Origin: Lentisphaeria bacterium
GTDB lineage: Bacteria > Verrucomicrobiota > Lentisphaeria > Oligosphaerales > Lenti-02
DNA: 9,175 nucleotides
Direction of reading: 5' to 3'
NCBI GenBank assembly: GCA_023145395.1
Contig: JAGLDW010000532.1
Span: 1 to 9,175, forward strand
Positions 1-6,428 of this stretch are shown piece after piece. The notes beneath the pieces are model-generated. The model was given only the letters and a program-made list of their open reading frames with translations, was not told the origin of the DNA and did no database searches. Numbering within the stretch: position 1 is the first letter of the stretch; every line of letters starts with the position of its first letter. Both the position numbers and the translations under genes were made by a program.

Positions 1-1178
1 ACTGCCAGATCATCCCGGATTTCGATGGAGACGCTTTTGTGTTCGTCCCCTTGTTCCATGCTGTGGAATTGGAGCAGCGTCTGCGGATTTCCGTGCTGGC
101 CGATGGGAAGGTTGCGGGCGCCGCGACCGTCGCCGCTGCGGACGGCGTGCCCGTGCGAGTGGCGCTGGACGAGGTCAGACACTGGTCCCCCGCAGGCCCG
201 TTTCTCTACGATGTGCGCTACGAGACGCTTGATGGTTCTGGCGCCGTGATCGATGTCGTCCAGAGCTACGCGGGCCTTCGCAAGGTGCAGGTCCAGGGCG
301 ACCGTGTATTTCTCAACAACGAGCCGCTCTACTTCCGCTTTGTCCTCGACCAGGGCTTCTATCCGGACGGCATCTGGACCGCGCCCACGGACGCCGCGCT
401 GCGTCGCGACATCGAGCTGTCCATGAAGGCCGGTTTCAACGGCGCGCGTCTCCACCAGAAGGTTTTCGAGGAACGCTTTCACTATTGGGCTGATCAGCTC
501 GGGTACCTGACCTGGGGCGAATCCGCGAGCTGGGGCTGCAATGTCAACCGGCTGGAGGACGCACGGAACTTTCTCAGCGAGTGGCGCGAGATTGTGGTCC
601 GCGACCGGAACAAGCCATCCATCATCGCCTGGACCCCGTTCAACGAAACCCGGGAGGTGAGCGCCCCCGCTCAGCATCACCGACTCCACATTGACGCCTA
701 CGAACTGAGCAAGGCGCTCGACCCGACGCGCCCGGTCAACGACACCAGCGGCTACATCCACGTGCGCACCGATCTCTGGACGGTGCATCACTACGAGCGT
801 GCGGACAAACTTGGCGCATTCCTGCAGCCTGCGGAGAGCGCGGACGGCGTCTTCCATCGCTGGCCGGAACTGGAGGCGTCCTACCAGGGGCAACCCTACA
901 TCAATGACGAGTTCGGCGGTCTGAAATGGATTCCCAAGGATCGACGGGCCTTCGCCGACAACACCTGGGGCTATGGCAACGACCTTGAGAGCATCGAGCA
1001 GTTCTACGAACTCCTGGAGGCCGAGATCGACGTCATGCTGGCCATCCCAAATCTCAGTGGCTGGTGCTACACCCAGCTCACGGACATCGAGCAGGAGCAG
1101 AACGGGGTCTACAACTACGACCGCACCGGGAAGTTCGACCTTGACCGCCTCGCAGCCATCTTCCGCAAGGAACTGTAG
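1..1178 (+). CDS. Glycoside hydrolase family 2 protein, C-terminal part (5'-truncated)
   Basis: The frame is open from base 3 to the TAG at 1176-1178, so the gene begins outside the window; the GTG at 39 is internal, not a start. The visible part covers the end of the beta-sandwich region and the whole C-terminal TIM-barrel. The acid/base Glu lies in FNET (codon 645-647), and the nucleophile Glu in INDEFGG (codon 909-911), the usual GH2 pattern. Other family-like stretches are LDQGFYPDGIW (about 345-377) and AGFNGARLHQK. The enzyme would remove a sugar from the non-reducing end of glycans; beta-galactosidase, beta-glucuronidase and beta-mannosidase activities all occur in GH2, and the specificity cannot be read here. 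Whether it is exported is unknown because the N-terminus is missing. Both catalytic residues are present, so this half looks intact. The 81 bases after it carry no gene. Confidence 0.93.
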   Translation, partial: CQIIPDFDGDAFVFVPLFHAVELEQRLRISVLADGKVAGAATVAAADGVPVRVALDEVRHWSPAGPFLYDVRYETLDGSGAVIDVVQSYAGLRKVQVQGDRVFLNNEPLYFRFVLDQGFYPDGIWTAPTDAALRRDIELSMKAGFNGARLHQKVFEERFHYWADQLGYLTWGESASWGCNVNRLEDARNFLSEWREIVVRDRNKPSIIAWTPFNETREVSAPAQHHRLHIDAYELSKALDPTRPVNDTSGYIHVRTDLWTVHHYERADKLGAFLQPAESADGVFHRWPELEASYQGQPYINDEFGGLKWIPKDRRAFADNTWGYGNDLESIEQFYELLEAEIDVMLAIPNLSGWCYTQLTDIEQEQNGVYNYDRTGKFDLDRLAAIFRKEL

Positions 1179-1259
1179 GCGGAGCCGCGCATGCAGAACT
1201 ATGTTGGCACCAGTGATGCTCGCTCTCTTGGAAAATGAGTCCAGACCAAAGGTGTCGAT

Positions 1260-1574
1260 ATGGTCAGTATGAAGGAAATCGAAGACGTGGGGCGCCAAAT
1301 CGGCGACCGTTTCAACCCGGAGCGCATTATTCTTTTTGGTTCCTATGTGGATGGGGAACCGACTGATGACTCGGACGTGGATCTCCTGGTGGTGATGCCA
1401 ACCGATGGCTCGTCGGTGGACCAATCGGTTGAGATTCGGCTGTCTGTACACCCGCTTTTTCCCATGGATTTGCTTGTACGCACGCCTAAGAAGGTGCGGG
1501 AGCGTTTGGACATGGGTGACCCATTCATACGCAGAATTATGGAAGAAGGGAGATGTCTGTATGAAGCCCATTAG
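1260..1574 (+). CDS. MNT-type minimal nucleotidyltransferase (MntA-like antitoxin component)
   Basis: A 104-residue protein of the DNA polymerase beta-like nucleotidyltransferase superfamily. It shows the perfect signature G-S-x10-D-x-D (Gly27-Ser28, Asp39, Asp41) and a third carboxylate, Asp70 in PMDLLVRTP, so the metal-binding site looks complete. The length is normal for a minimal (MNT) enzyme. The ATG at 1260 is preferred to the ATG at 1269 because AAGGTG at 1249-1254 is 5 bases upstream of it. Its last 14 bases overlap the start of the HEPN gene, the usual arrangement of MNT/HEPN pairs. In the characterised MntA-HepT system the nucleotidyltransferase neutralises the HEPN toxin by adding AMP to it; that activity is inferred here from family and context. 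Base composition looks lower in GC than the flanking genes, suggesting an acquired module. Confidence 0.9.
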   Translation: MVSMKEIEDVGRQIGDRFNPERIILFGSYVDGEPTDDSDVDLLVVMPTDGSSVDQSVEIRLSVHPLFPMDLLVRTPKKVRERLDMGDPFIRRIMEEGRCLYEAH

Positions 1575-1957
1575 CACTGAGTGGGTTGGGAAGGCGGAAG
1601 GCGACTTCGCCCTATATGGAGAGAGAGGGACGGGTGCGCAAGAATCCGTCGTACGATGGCGTGTGTTTTCATGCACAGCAGTGTGCCGAAAAGTACCTCA
1701 AAGCCAAGCTGAACGAAGGTGAAATTGAATTTGGCAGAACACACGATCTTGTGGCCTTGCTCGAGACTGCTCTGACTCTGGAACCATCGTGGGAGGCGTT
1801 CGCCCGTGATCTGGCCTACCTTTCCGCCTTCGCTGTGGCGTATCGATATCCGGGAGAACTCGCAACATGTGAACAGGCGAAGGATGCGATTCGCCGTTGC
1901 CGGCGGTTCCGTTCGGCAGCCCGCCAGGCACTTGGGATTGCGGATAGCTCCTGTTAA
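1561..1957 (+). pseudogene. HEPN-domain protein, frameshifted
   Basis: The ATG at 1561 (GGGAG at about 1547-1552) opens a frame reading MKPISTEWVGKAEGDFALY, a typical HEPN N-terminus. The rest of the domain (ERE-RVRKNPSYDG, CFHAQQCAEKYLKAK, GRTHDLVALL) is in the next frame, ending at TAA 1955-1957. The span is 397 bases, one more than a multiple of three. Removing one base near 1618-1619, just before a (GA)4 tract, restores a 131-residue protein. HEPN proteins paired with MNT enzymes act as RNase toxins or as substrate-binding partners. No clear R-x(4-6)-H RNase motif is visible, so toxic activity is doubtful even if the frame were repaired. Explanations are a real inactivating mutation, a sequencing error, or a shorter product from an internal start (TTG 1586 or ATG 1616) lacking the first helix. 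Confidence 0.85.
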
Positions 1958-2015
1958 GATGGAAAAATGAACACCCAATAACCAACAAGGAATGTCTAAC
2001 TCTCAAGGCAAGATG

Positions 2016-2031
2016 CCGCCGTGGCCGGCGG
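2016..2031. repeat. Inverted repeat, 6-bp stem
   Basis: CCGCCG (2016-2021) and CGGCGG (2026-2031) are perfect reverse complements around the loop TGGC. This is the first of four hairpins in the gap. No T-run follows, so it is not a typical intrinsic terminator for the HEPN gene. Confidence 0.6.
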
Positions 2032-2039
2032 TGAAGAAT

Positions 2040-2054
2040 GTGCGGTCTCCGCAC
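2040..2054. repeat. Inverted repeat, 6-bp stem
   Basis: GTGCGG (2040-2045) pairs perfectly with CCGCAC (2049-2054) around the loop TCT. It lies 8 bases after the previous hairpin. No T-run follows. Confidence 0.6.
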
Positions 2055-2085
2055 GATGCTTTCCGATGGATGTTGATGATTCCTT

Positions 2086-2102
2086 GTCCTGCTGAGCAGG
2101 AC
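2086..2102. repeat. Inverted repeat, 7-bp stem
   Basis: GTCCTGC (2086-2092) pairs perfectly with GCAGGAC (2096-2102) around the loop TGA. This is the strongest stem of the cluster. The following bases (TGGATATCC) are not a T-run, so an intrinsic terminator is unlikely. Confidence 0.65.
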
Positions 2103-2141
2103 TGGATATCCGGAATCTGAAAAATCGGAAAATCTTGGTAG

Positions 2142-2336
2142 ATGGCTTCAATCCGATTCGGGAGGAGATGTTGGAGCAGTGAGACAAAACAATATAATAC
2201 TGAAGCTGTTCGTGATGGTCGATCACGTGTCTTCCTCTGCGAGACTGAAGGGCTCGGAGACACTGAGGTGAGCCGTATCGCAGAAGATGCCATGCGGGCT
2301 CTTCATCGTTACGAAGGTCCCATCTTCAGAATCTGA
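2142..2336 (+). CDS. Small hypothetical ORF (64 codons), doubtful
   Basis: The frame runs from ATG 2142 to TGA 2334-2336 and encodes a small, charged, unrecognised protein whose C-terminal half (EVSRIAEDAMRALHRYEGP) looks helical. No convincing Shine-Dalgarno sequence precedes the ATG. The ORF ends 29 bases before the DUF3326 start and overlaps the hairpin at 2211-2227. A protein-like stretch with no start codon in another frame just upstream (about 2096-2179, LKNRKILVDGFNPIREEMLEQ region) hints that both could be fragments of one decayed gene. It may equally be chance. Confidence 0.2.
   Translation: MASIRFGRRCWSSETKQYNTEAVRDGRSRVFLCETEGLGDTEVSRIAEDAMRALHRYEGPIFRI
2211..2227. repeat. Inverted repeat, 6-bp stem
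   Basis: CGTGAT (2211-2216) pairs perfectly with ATCACG (2222-2227) around the loop GGTCG. It could be a hairpin in a transcript or a protein-binding palindrome upstream of the DUF3326 operon. No T-run follows. Confidence 0.55.
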
Positions 2337-2337
2337 A
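2325..2337. promoter_or_regulatory. Palindrome TTCAGA-A-TCTGAA, possible operator
   Basis: Two perfect 6-base half-sites flank a single central base, 28 bases before the ATG of the DUF3326 gene. The centre is too tight for an RNA hairpin, which favours a DNA-binding dimer site, but no regulator is identified and chance remains possible. Confidence 0.3.
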
Positions 2338-2365
2338 CATCACGACCCTCCATTGGGGAGACTCT

Positions 2366-3685
2366 ATGAAACTGGGCGTTGAAAACCGCACGATCATGGT
2401 TCCTGCGCCAGCACAAGGCGGGTGTCCGCTGGAGGCATTGCGCCGGGGTTGCCTGGCCTCGCTGGGCGAGGGGGAAGCACCTGTGCGCGTGGTGGTCAGT
2501 CGCTCGGATGCCTCTGGCTGGCTGTGCGAGCTTGCCGTCTTGCGGAGCCAGGGCGAGCAGTGTCCTGTGCTCGATCCCGAGCTTCTGTTCCGTCTCCGTC
2601 CGCGCGAGTATGCGGACGCGGGATCCTTCAATGTGGCGCTTCTGATCCCAACGGGTGTGGGCGCCCAAATCGGGGGCCATGCGGGGGACGGCGGTGCGGT
2701 CGCGCGCTTGCTTGCGGGTACCTGCGACACGCTGATCACCCATCCGAATGTGGTGAATGCCTCCGACATCAACGAATTGCCCGACAACGGTCTGTACGTC
2801 GAGGGAAGTGTGCTGACCCGTGTGCTCATGGGGACGGCGGCGCTGCGGCCCGTTCGCTCAAACCGAGTCCTGCTGGTGCTCGACAAGCATCCCGACGCCG
2901 AAGTCGGCGCCTTGAGCATCAACGCGGGTGCGGCGGCCCGGGCCACCATGGGCGTGGACATCCCCGAAGTGGTGGAGCTTGCCCCCCCCGTGTACATGAA
3001 AGCGGAGTTCTCCGAATCCGGCGCGGCGGTGGGGACGGTGGAGCGACTGGAGCGGCTGCATGAACTTATCGAGAGTCGCCGCGGACAGTTCGACGCGCTG
3101 GCGTTAGCATCGGTGGTCGATCTTCCCTGGTCCGTGCACGAAACCTATCTGGCGGCGGAGGGCGAGATGGTGAACCCCTGGGGTGGAGTCGAGGCGATTC
3201 TGACCCATGCCATCTCCATGCTCCACGATCTGCCCACCGCCCATGCCCCGATGATGGAGAGTCGCGAGATTCTCATGGAGTTCACAGGCGTCGTGGATCC
3301 GCGCATGGCGGCGGAGGAGATCTCAAGCGCCTTTCTGCACTGTGTGATCAAGGGGCTGCATCGCGCGCCGCGGATCGTGACTGATCCCGCGCAGTTTCAC
3401 CATCCCGGCATCGTTGCCGCTGAGCATGTGGACTGCATTGTGGTTCCCGATGGCTGTCTGGGCTTGCCAGTACTCGCCGCCGCCGCTCAGGGTATCCCCG
3501 TGATCGCCGTGCGGGAGAACAAGACCTGCATGCGGAATGATCTGGGCGCACTCGCTTTTTGCGGAGGACTTCATGTCGTGGAAACCTATCTGGAGGCGGC
3601 GGGGCTGCTCACCGCCATGCGTGTCGGCGTCTCGCGCGAGTCGGTCATCCGCCCCCTGGAGCACTGTCGTGTGACGACATTCTAA
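2366..3685 (+). CDS. DUF3326 family protein
   Basis: A 439-residue protein recognised as DUF3326, a family of unknown function known mainly from cyanobacteria and plants. Family-like blocks appear in order: PTGVGAQIGGHAGDGGAVAR (about 95-114), DTLITHPNVVNASD (about 121-134) with LYVEG soon after, NPWGGVEAILTHAIS then PTAHAP (about 270-295), VDPRMAAEEISSAFLHCVIK then GLHRAPR, and a C-terminal VVPDGCLGLPVLAAAAQGIP then VIAVREN (about 359-385). The Gly-rich IGGHAGD stretch and conserved His, Asn and Glu residues suggest a ligand-binding or enzymatic fold, but no reaction is established. It looks cytoplasmic, with no signal peptide or membrane helix. The ATG at 2366 has GGGGAG at 2355-2360, spaced by 5 bases. 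The HPr-domain gene follows after 44 bases, probably in one transcript. The first 90 residues are poorly matched to the family blocks I remember. Confidence 0.85.
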   Translation: MKLGVENRTIMVPAPAQGGCPLEALRRGCLASLGEGEAPVRVVVSRSDASGWLCELAVLRSQGEQCPVLDPELLFRLRPREYADAGSFNVALLIPTGVGAQIGGHAGDGGAVARLLAGTCDTLITHPNVVNASDINELPDNGLYVEGSVLTRVLMGTAALRPVRSNRVLLVLDKHPDAEVGALSINAGAAARATMGVDIPEVVELAPPVYMKAEFSESGAAVGTVERLERLHELIESRRGQFDALALASVVDLPWSVHETYLAAEGEMVNPWGGVEAILTHAISMLHDLPTAHAPMMESREILMEFTGVVDPRMAAEEISSAFLHCVIKGLHRAPRIVTDPAQFHHPGIVAAEHVDCIVVPDGCLGLPVLAAAAQGIPVIAVRENKTCMRNDLGALAFCGGLHVVETYLEAAGLLTAMRVGVSRESVIRPLEHCRVTTF

Positions 3686-3720
3686 GTTCTCGATAACATG
3701 TGCGAGCGCGCGCGAAGGTA

Positions 3721-3725
3721 GAGGA
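3721..3725 (+). promoter_or_regulatory. Ribosome binding site deciding the HPr-protein start
   Basis: GAGGA lies 4 bases before the ATG at 3730. The in-frame GTG at 3700 would add ten Arg/Lys/Glu-rich residues and has no Shine-Dalgarno sequence, so 3730 is preferred. Confidence 0.6.
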
Positions 3726-3729
3726 ATGC

Positions 3730-5271
3730 ATGGACAATGGAACTGTGGATGCTGGAAAGTTCCGCTCTCTTTTGTCGGAGCGCGCCGCGCCGCTGGCTCG
3801 GGTCGCGCTGGCGGTGGCCAGTGGGAAGGTCTGTCTCGACCACCCCCTGCTGTGCGTTCTGCTTGCGGAGTCGGATCAACTCGAGGCAGTGCTGGACCTC
3901 TACGGCGCCGCGCACAACCGCGACTGGCACACCTTTCGCATGCGCACGGCGGCGGTGAGAAACTTCTCCGATGCAGCCTGCCAGTTGCTCACTTTGGAGC
4001 ACTACGCCGCCATGGGGCACCGCAGTGCGGATTTGCCCGACACATTCCTCGCGGAGACGCAGGAAGCGCAGAACTGCCTTCAGTTCATTCTACGTTGCGC
4101 ACTGCGCTACTGGCGTGAGGAGGCGCTGCATCTCGGCCTGGAGTTCGGGAATGCGTCGATCGAGGGCACGCTCGTTCGCCTAGCGTTGCCGGAAGGCGTC
4201 CTGGCCCCCGACCACGAAGTCCAGCGCGACCTCTCGCCGGAGGAGCAGGTGGTCCACCTAGCCACGCTATCTCTCGAGACGGGTGCGGACGTGCGTATGC
4301 TGCAAAGCATCCGCGAGCATCCGCCAACGGATTGGGGAGCGCTCATGCCCGACCCGGTGTGCGAGGAGTCGCTGGGCCATATTCACAATCGATTCCACAT
4401 GTTGCAGTCGCTCTACGACACCTACGTGAGCAATACGCAAACCGAGATTGTGGACCGTGATCTGCGCACACTGCGTAGGCTCGTGCAGACACTTGCCCGC
4501 CTGACACGTGTGGCTTGTCTGCTTGTGCATTTTCAGGAGCGCCATGCAGACACCCACGAGGACGATCCCTTCGTCTCCTGCCCCGAGTGTCCGATCGGAG
4601 GCGAGATCTATTTGCAGCTGCTCTTCGGCTATTGCCTAGGCCACGCTGCAGATCTATGCCAAGCTGTGCGGGCCGTGGCGCAACGCATCTTGGCGCACCA
4701 CGCCAAGACGGGCACCATTGCAGTGCGTGTGCCGCGCTATCATGGGTTCCACGTCCGTCCGTCCACTATGATTTCCCAGATTGTCAAGCATTATGGCAGC
4801 GCGGTGTCCATGAAACTGGCGGGCATGGAGTACGACGCTTCCAGCGTCATGGCGCTGATCCGGGCCAACGAATACATCCAGTCCGAAAAACGGAATGCCG
4901 TGGGCAAGATGGTTGCGGGCACGGATCTAGAGGTCTGCACGCAGGGGATCAGCGACCGCCGCGCAGCTGTGCGCCGAGTGCTGAGCATTCTCGAGGAGAA
5001 GGGGGCCTTGATCGTTCACCAACACAAGCTGCCGCTGGATGAACTGCCCATTGACGAGGATGCGAACTTGGCAGAGGTCGTTCTTGATGTGGTGGCACGG
5101 TTGCTGGCGGCTCGCCACATCGACATCCCCTTCGAGCTGGAAGTCGAGTTCACAGGAGACCATCGCGTGCTGAAGGATATCCAGATCCTGGCCGAACACG
5201 ACTACGGGGAGGATTCCATGGGACGGAACATCCCCCTACCGTCCACTCTCGACTATCTACACCGCAAGTAA
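3730..5271 (+). CDS. Large protein with internal HPr-like phosphocarrier domain
   Basis: A 513-residue protein. Residues 1 to about 325 are mostly helical with no domain I recognise, and contain CPEC (Cys284, Cys287), a possible metal or redox site. An HPr-like domain follows (about 328-425). GFHVRPST holds the phospho-acceptor His341, followed by Arg343 and Pro344, and SSVMALI holds Ser372. His and Ser are 31 residues apart, as His15 and Ser46 are in classical HPr. The last 85 residues are acidic and unassigned. In PTS systems HPr takes phosphate from enzyme I at the His; in many Gram-positives the Ser is phosphorylated by HPr kinase. No enzyme I, EII or HPr kinase gene is in the window, so a regulatory role is inferred only. 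No signal peptide or membrane segment is seen. The gene follows the DUF3326 gene by 44 bases and ends 13 bases from the convergent cobT stop. Confidence 0.85.
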   Translation: MDNGTVDAGKFRSLLSERAAPLARVALAVASGKVCLDHPLLCVLLAESDQLEAVLDLYGAAHNRDWHTFRMRTAAVRNFSDAACQLLTLEHYAAMGHRSADLPDTFLAETQEAQNCLQFILRCALRYWREEALHLGLEFGNASIEGTLVRLALPEGVLAPDHEVQRDLSPEEQVVHLATLSLETGADVRMLQSIREHPPTDWGALMPDPVCEESLGHIHNRFHMLQSLYDTYVSNTQTEIVDRDLRTLRRLVQTLARLTRVACLLVHFQERHADTHEDDPFVSCPECPIGGEIYLQLLFGYCLGHAADLCQAVRAVAQRILAHHAKTGTIAVRVPRYHGFHVRPSTMISQIVKHYGSAVSMKLAGMEYDASSVMALIRANEYIQSEKRNAVGKMVAGTDLEVCTQGISDRRAAVRRVLSILEEKGALIVHQHKLPLDELPIDEDANLAEVVLDVVARLLAARHIDIPFELEVEFTGDHRVLKDIQILAEHDYGEDSMGRNIPLPSTLDYLHRK

Positions 5272-5284
5272 CCCGCGGCACCTG

Positions 5285-6343
5285 CTACTGTGCATCGCCA
5301 ATGCTTACCTCGGCGAAGGTCTTGATCTCGGCAAGGATGCGCGTGGCTGCATCGAGCAGTTTCATGGCAAGCGCGGCGCCGGTTCCCTCCCCCAGCCTGA
5401 AGCCCAGGTCGAGCAGTGGTTCCAGGCTCAGCCGCTCATGCATGAAGCGGTGCCCGATTTCCACGGAACGATGGCTGGCAAAGAGGTAGTCCTTTGCTTG
5501 GGGCGCCAATTCGCAGGCCAGGAGTGCACCCGCCGTTGAGATGAGACCATCGCAGACCACGGGGACGCCATGCTTTGCGGCTCCCAGCACAAGGCCGCCA
5601 AGGGCGCCGATCTCGCACCCGCCCACTTTTGCGAGCACGTCGAGCGGGTCGGCTGGGTCGGGCCTGTGGAACTCGAGCGCTTTCTCGATGACGATTGTCT
5701 TGTGGGTGAGCATTGCATCGTCGATTCCGGTGCCCCGTCCCGTGAGTTCGTCCACGGACAGCTCCGAAAAGGTCGCGATGATTGCCGTGGAGGGGGTGGT
5801 GTTGCCGATACCCATGTCGCCGGTTCCCAGTAGATCAAGGGGCTCCTGCGCCATGAGTTGATCCACGATTTCGATGCCCGCTTCCAGGCAGCGCACCGCC
5901 TCGGCGCGGCTCATGGCGGGTTCCCTGGCGAAATTGGCGGTGCCAAAGCGCACTTTTTTGTGGAAGATGGGCAGGTCTGCAGGAAACGTGTGGTTGACCC
6001 CAATGTCGGCGACGCACACTGTCGCGCCGACGTGTCTGCCCAGCACGTTGATGCTGGCGCCGCCGTTGACGAAGTTGTAGACCATCTGCGGTGTCACCTC
6101 CGCAGGGAACAGGCTGACTCCCTCTTCGACGATGCCGTGGTCTCCGGCGCAGGTGACGATCACCTTCTTGTCCAGGCGCACGTCCATCTTGCCCGCGATA
6201 CCGGCCAGACGCGCGGCGATTGGTTCCATCATGCCCAGGCTTCCAGCCGGGCGAGCTTGGTCGCGAAGTCGTTGCTCGGCGGCGGCGCGCATGTCCGCGT
6301 CTGGTGGTGTGATAGCGGCAATGCAGGCATCAAGCGTGTTCAT
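5285..6343 (-). CDS. cobT: Nicotinate-nucleotide--dimethylbenzimidazole phosphoribosyltransferase
   Basis: CobT transfers phosphoribose from nicotinate mononucleotide to 5,6-dimethylbenzimidazole or a related base, giving alpha-ribazole 5'-phosphate for the cobalamin lower ligand; it is cytoplasmic. Diagnostic blocks (numbered from the upstream Met at 6358) are RPAGSLG (36-42), CAGDHGIVEEGVS (70-82), NGGASINVLGR (98-108), GTGDMGIGNTTPSTA (178-192) and RLGEGTGAALAM (321-332). Glu324 corresponds to the catalytic Glu317 of Salmonella CobT. The motif reads GDMGIGNTT, with Asp181 where the Salmonella enzyme has Glu; I recall this in other bacterial CobTs, so it is not a defect. Two starts are possible. 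ATG 6343 has GGGAA 8 bases upstream and gives the usual N-terminus (352 residues); ATG 6358 (357 residues) has no Shine-Dalgarno sequence. It lies 85 bases after the SDR gene on the same strand, probably cotranscribed. Confidence 0.96.
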   Translation of the reverse strand: MNTLDACIAAITPPDADMRAAAEQRLRDQARPAGSLGMMEPIAARLAGIAGKMDVRLDKKVIVTCAGDHGIVEEGVSLFPAEVTPQMVYNFVNGGASINVLGRHVGATVCVADIGVNHTFPADLPIFHKKVRFGTANFAREPAMSRAEAVRCLEAGIEIVDQLMAQEPLDLLGTGDMGIGNTTPSTAIIATFSELSVDELTGRGTGIDDAMLTHKTIVIEKALEFHRPDPADPLDVLAKVGGCEIGALGGLVLGAAKHGVPVVCDGLISTAGALLACELAPQAKDYLFASHRSVEIGHRFMHERLSLEPLLDLGFRLGEGTGAALAMKLLDAATRILAEIKTFAEVSIGDAQ

Positions 6344-6428
6344 CGTGGTGGTTCCCATGTGGTAAAGACTGTCCGGCGCGAACGGACTGGCCTGGACGCG
6401 GAGGTGAATCTCCTCGACGGCGCCTCAG

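Larger units (their letters stand above)
1958..2365. other. 408-base intergenic region rich in short hairpins
   Basis: This is the longest stretch without a confident gene. It holds four perfect short hairpins (2016-2031, 2040-2054, 2086-2102, 2211-2227), a palindrome at 2325-2337, and a 7-base pairing between GAAGATG 2283-2289 and CATCTTC 2321-2327. Composition looks lower in GC than the flanking genes. Two small open frames lie in it: 1992-2120 (42 codons, AAGGA directly abutting the ATG) and 2142-2336. It may be a structured RNA or long leader for the DUF3326 operon, or a decayed part of the acquired MNT/HEPN island. No known RNA family was recognised. Confidence 0.5.

Noticed and set aside
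39..1178. Complete gene starting at GTG 39
   Set aside because: The frame is open to the left edge, and a GH2 enzyme needs an N-terminal sandwich region not present after base 39.
1586..1957. Intact HEPN gene starting at TTG 1586
   Set aside because: The codons 1586-1615 in that frame (GRRKATSPY) do not resemble a HEPN N-terminus, while the overlapping frame from ATG 1561 does; a frameshift explains both halves better.
2086..2102. Intrinsic terminator for the MNT/HEPN unit
   Set aside because: The stem is good but no T-run follows on either strand.
2326..2997. 223-codon minus-strand frame opposite the DUF3326 gene
   Set aside because: Antisense to a gene with conserved family blocks; its Ser/Arg/Ala/Pro-rich composition is typical of shadow translation.
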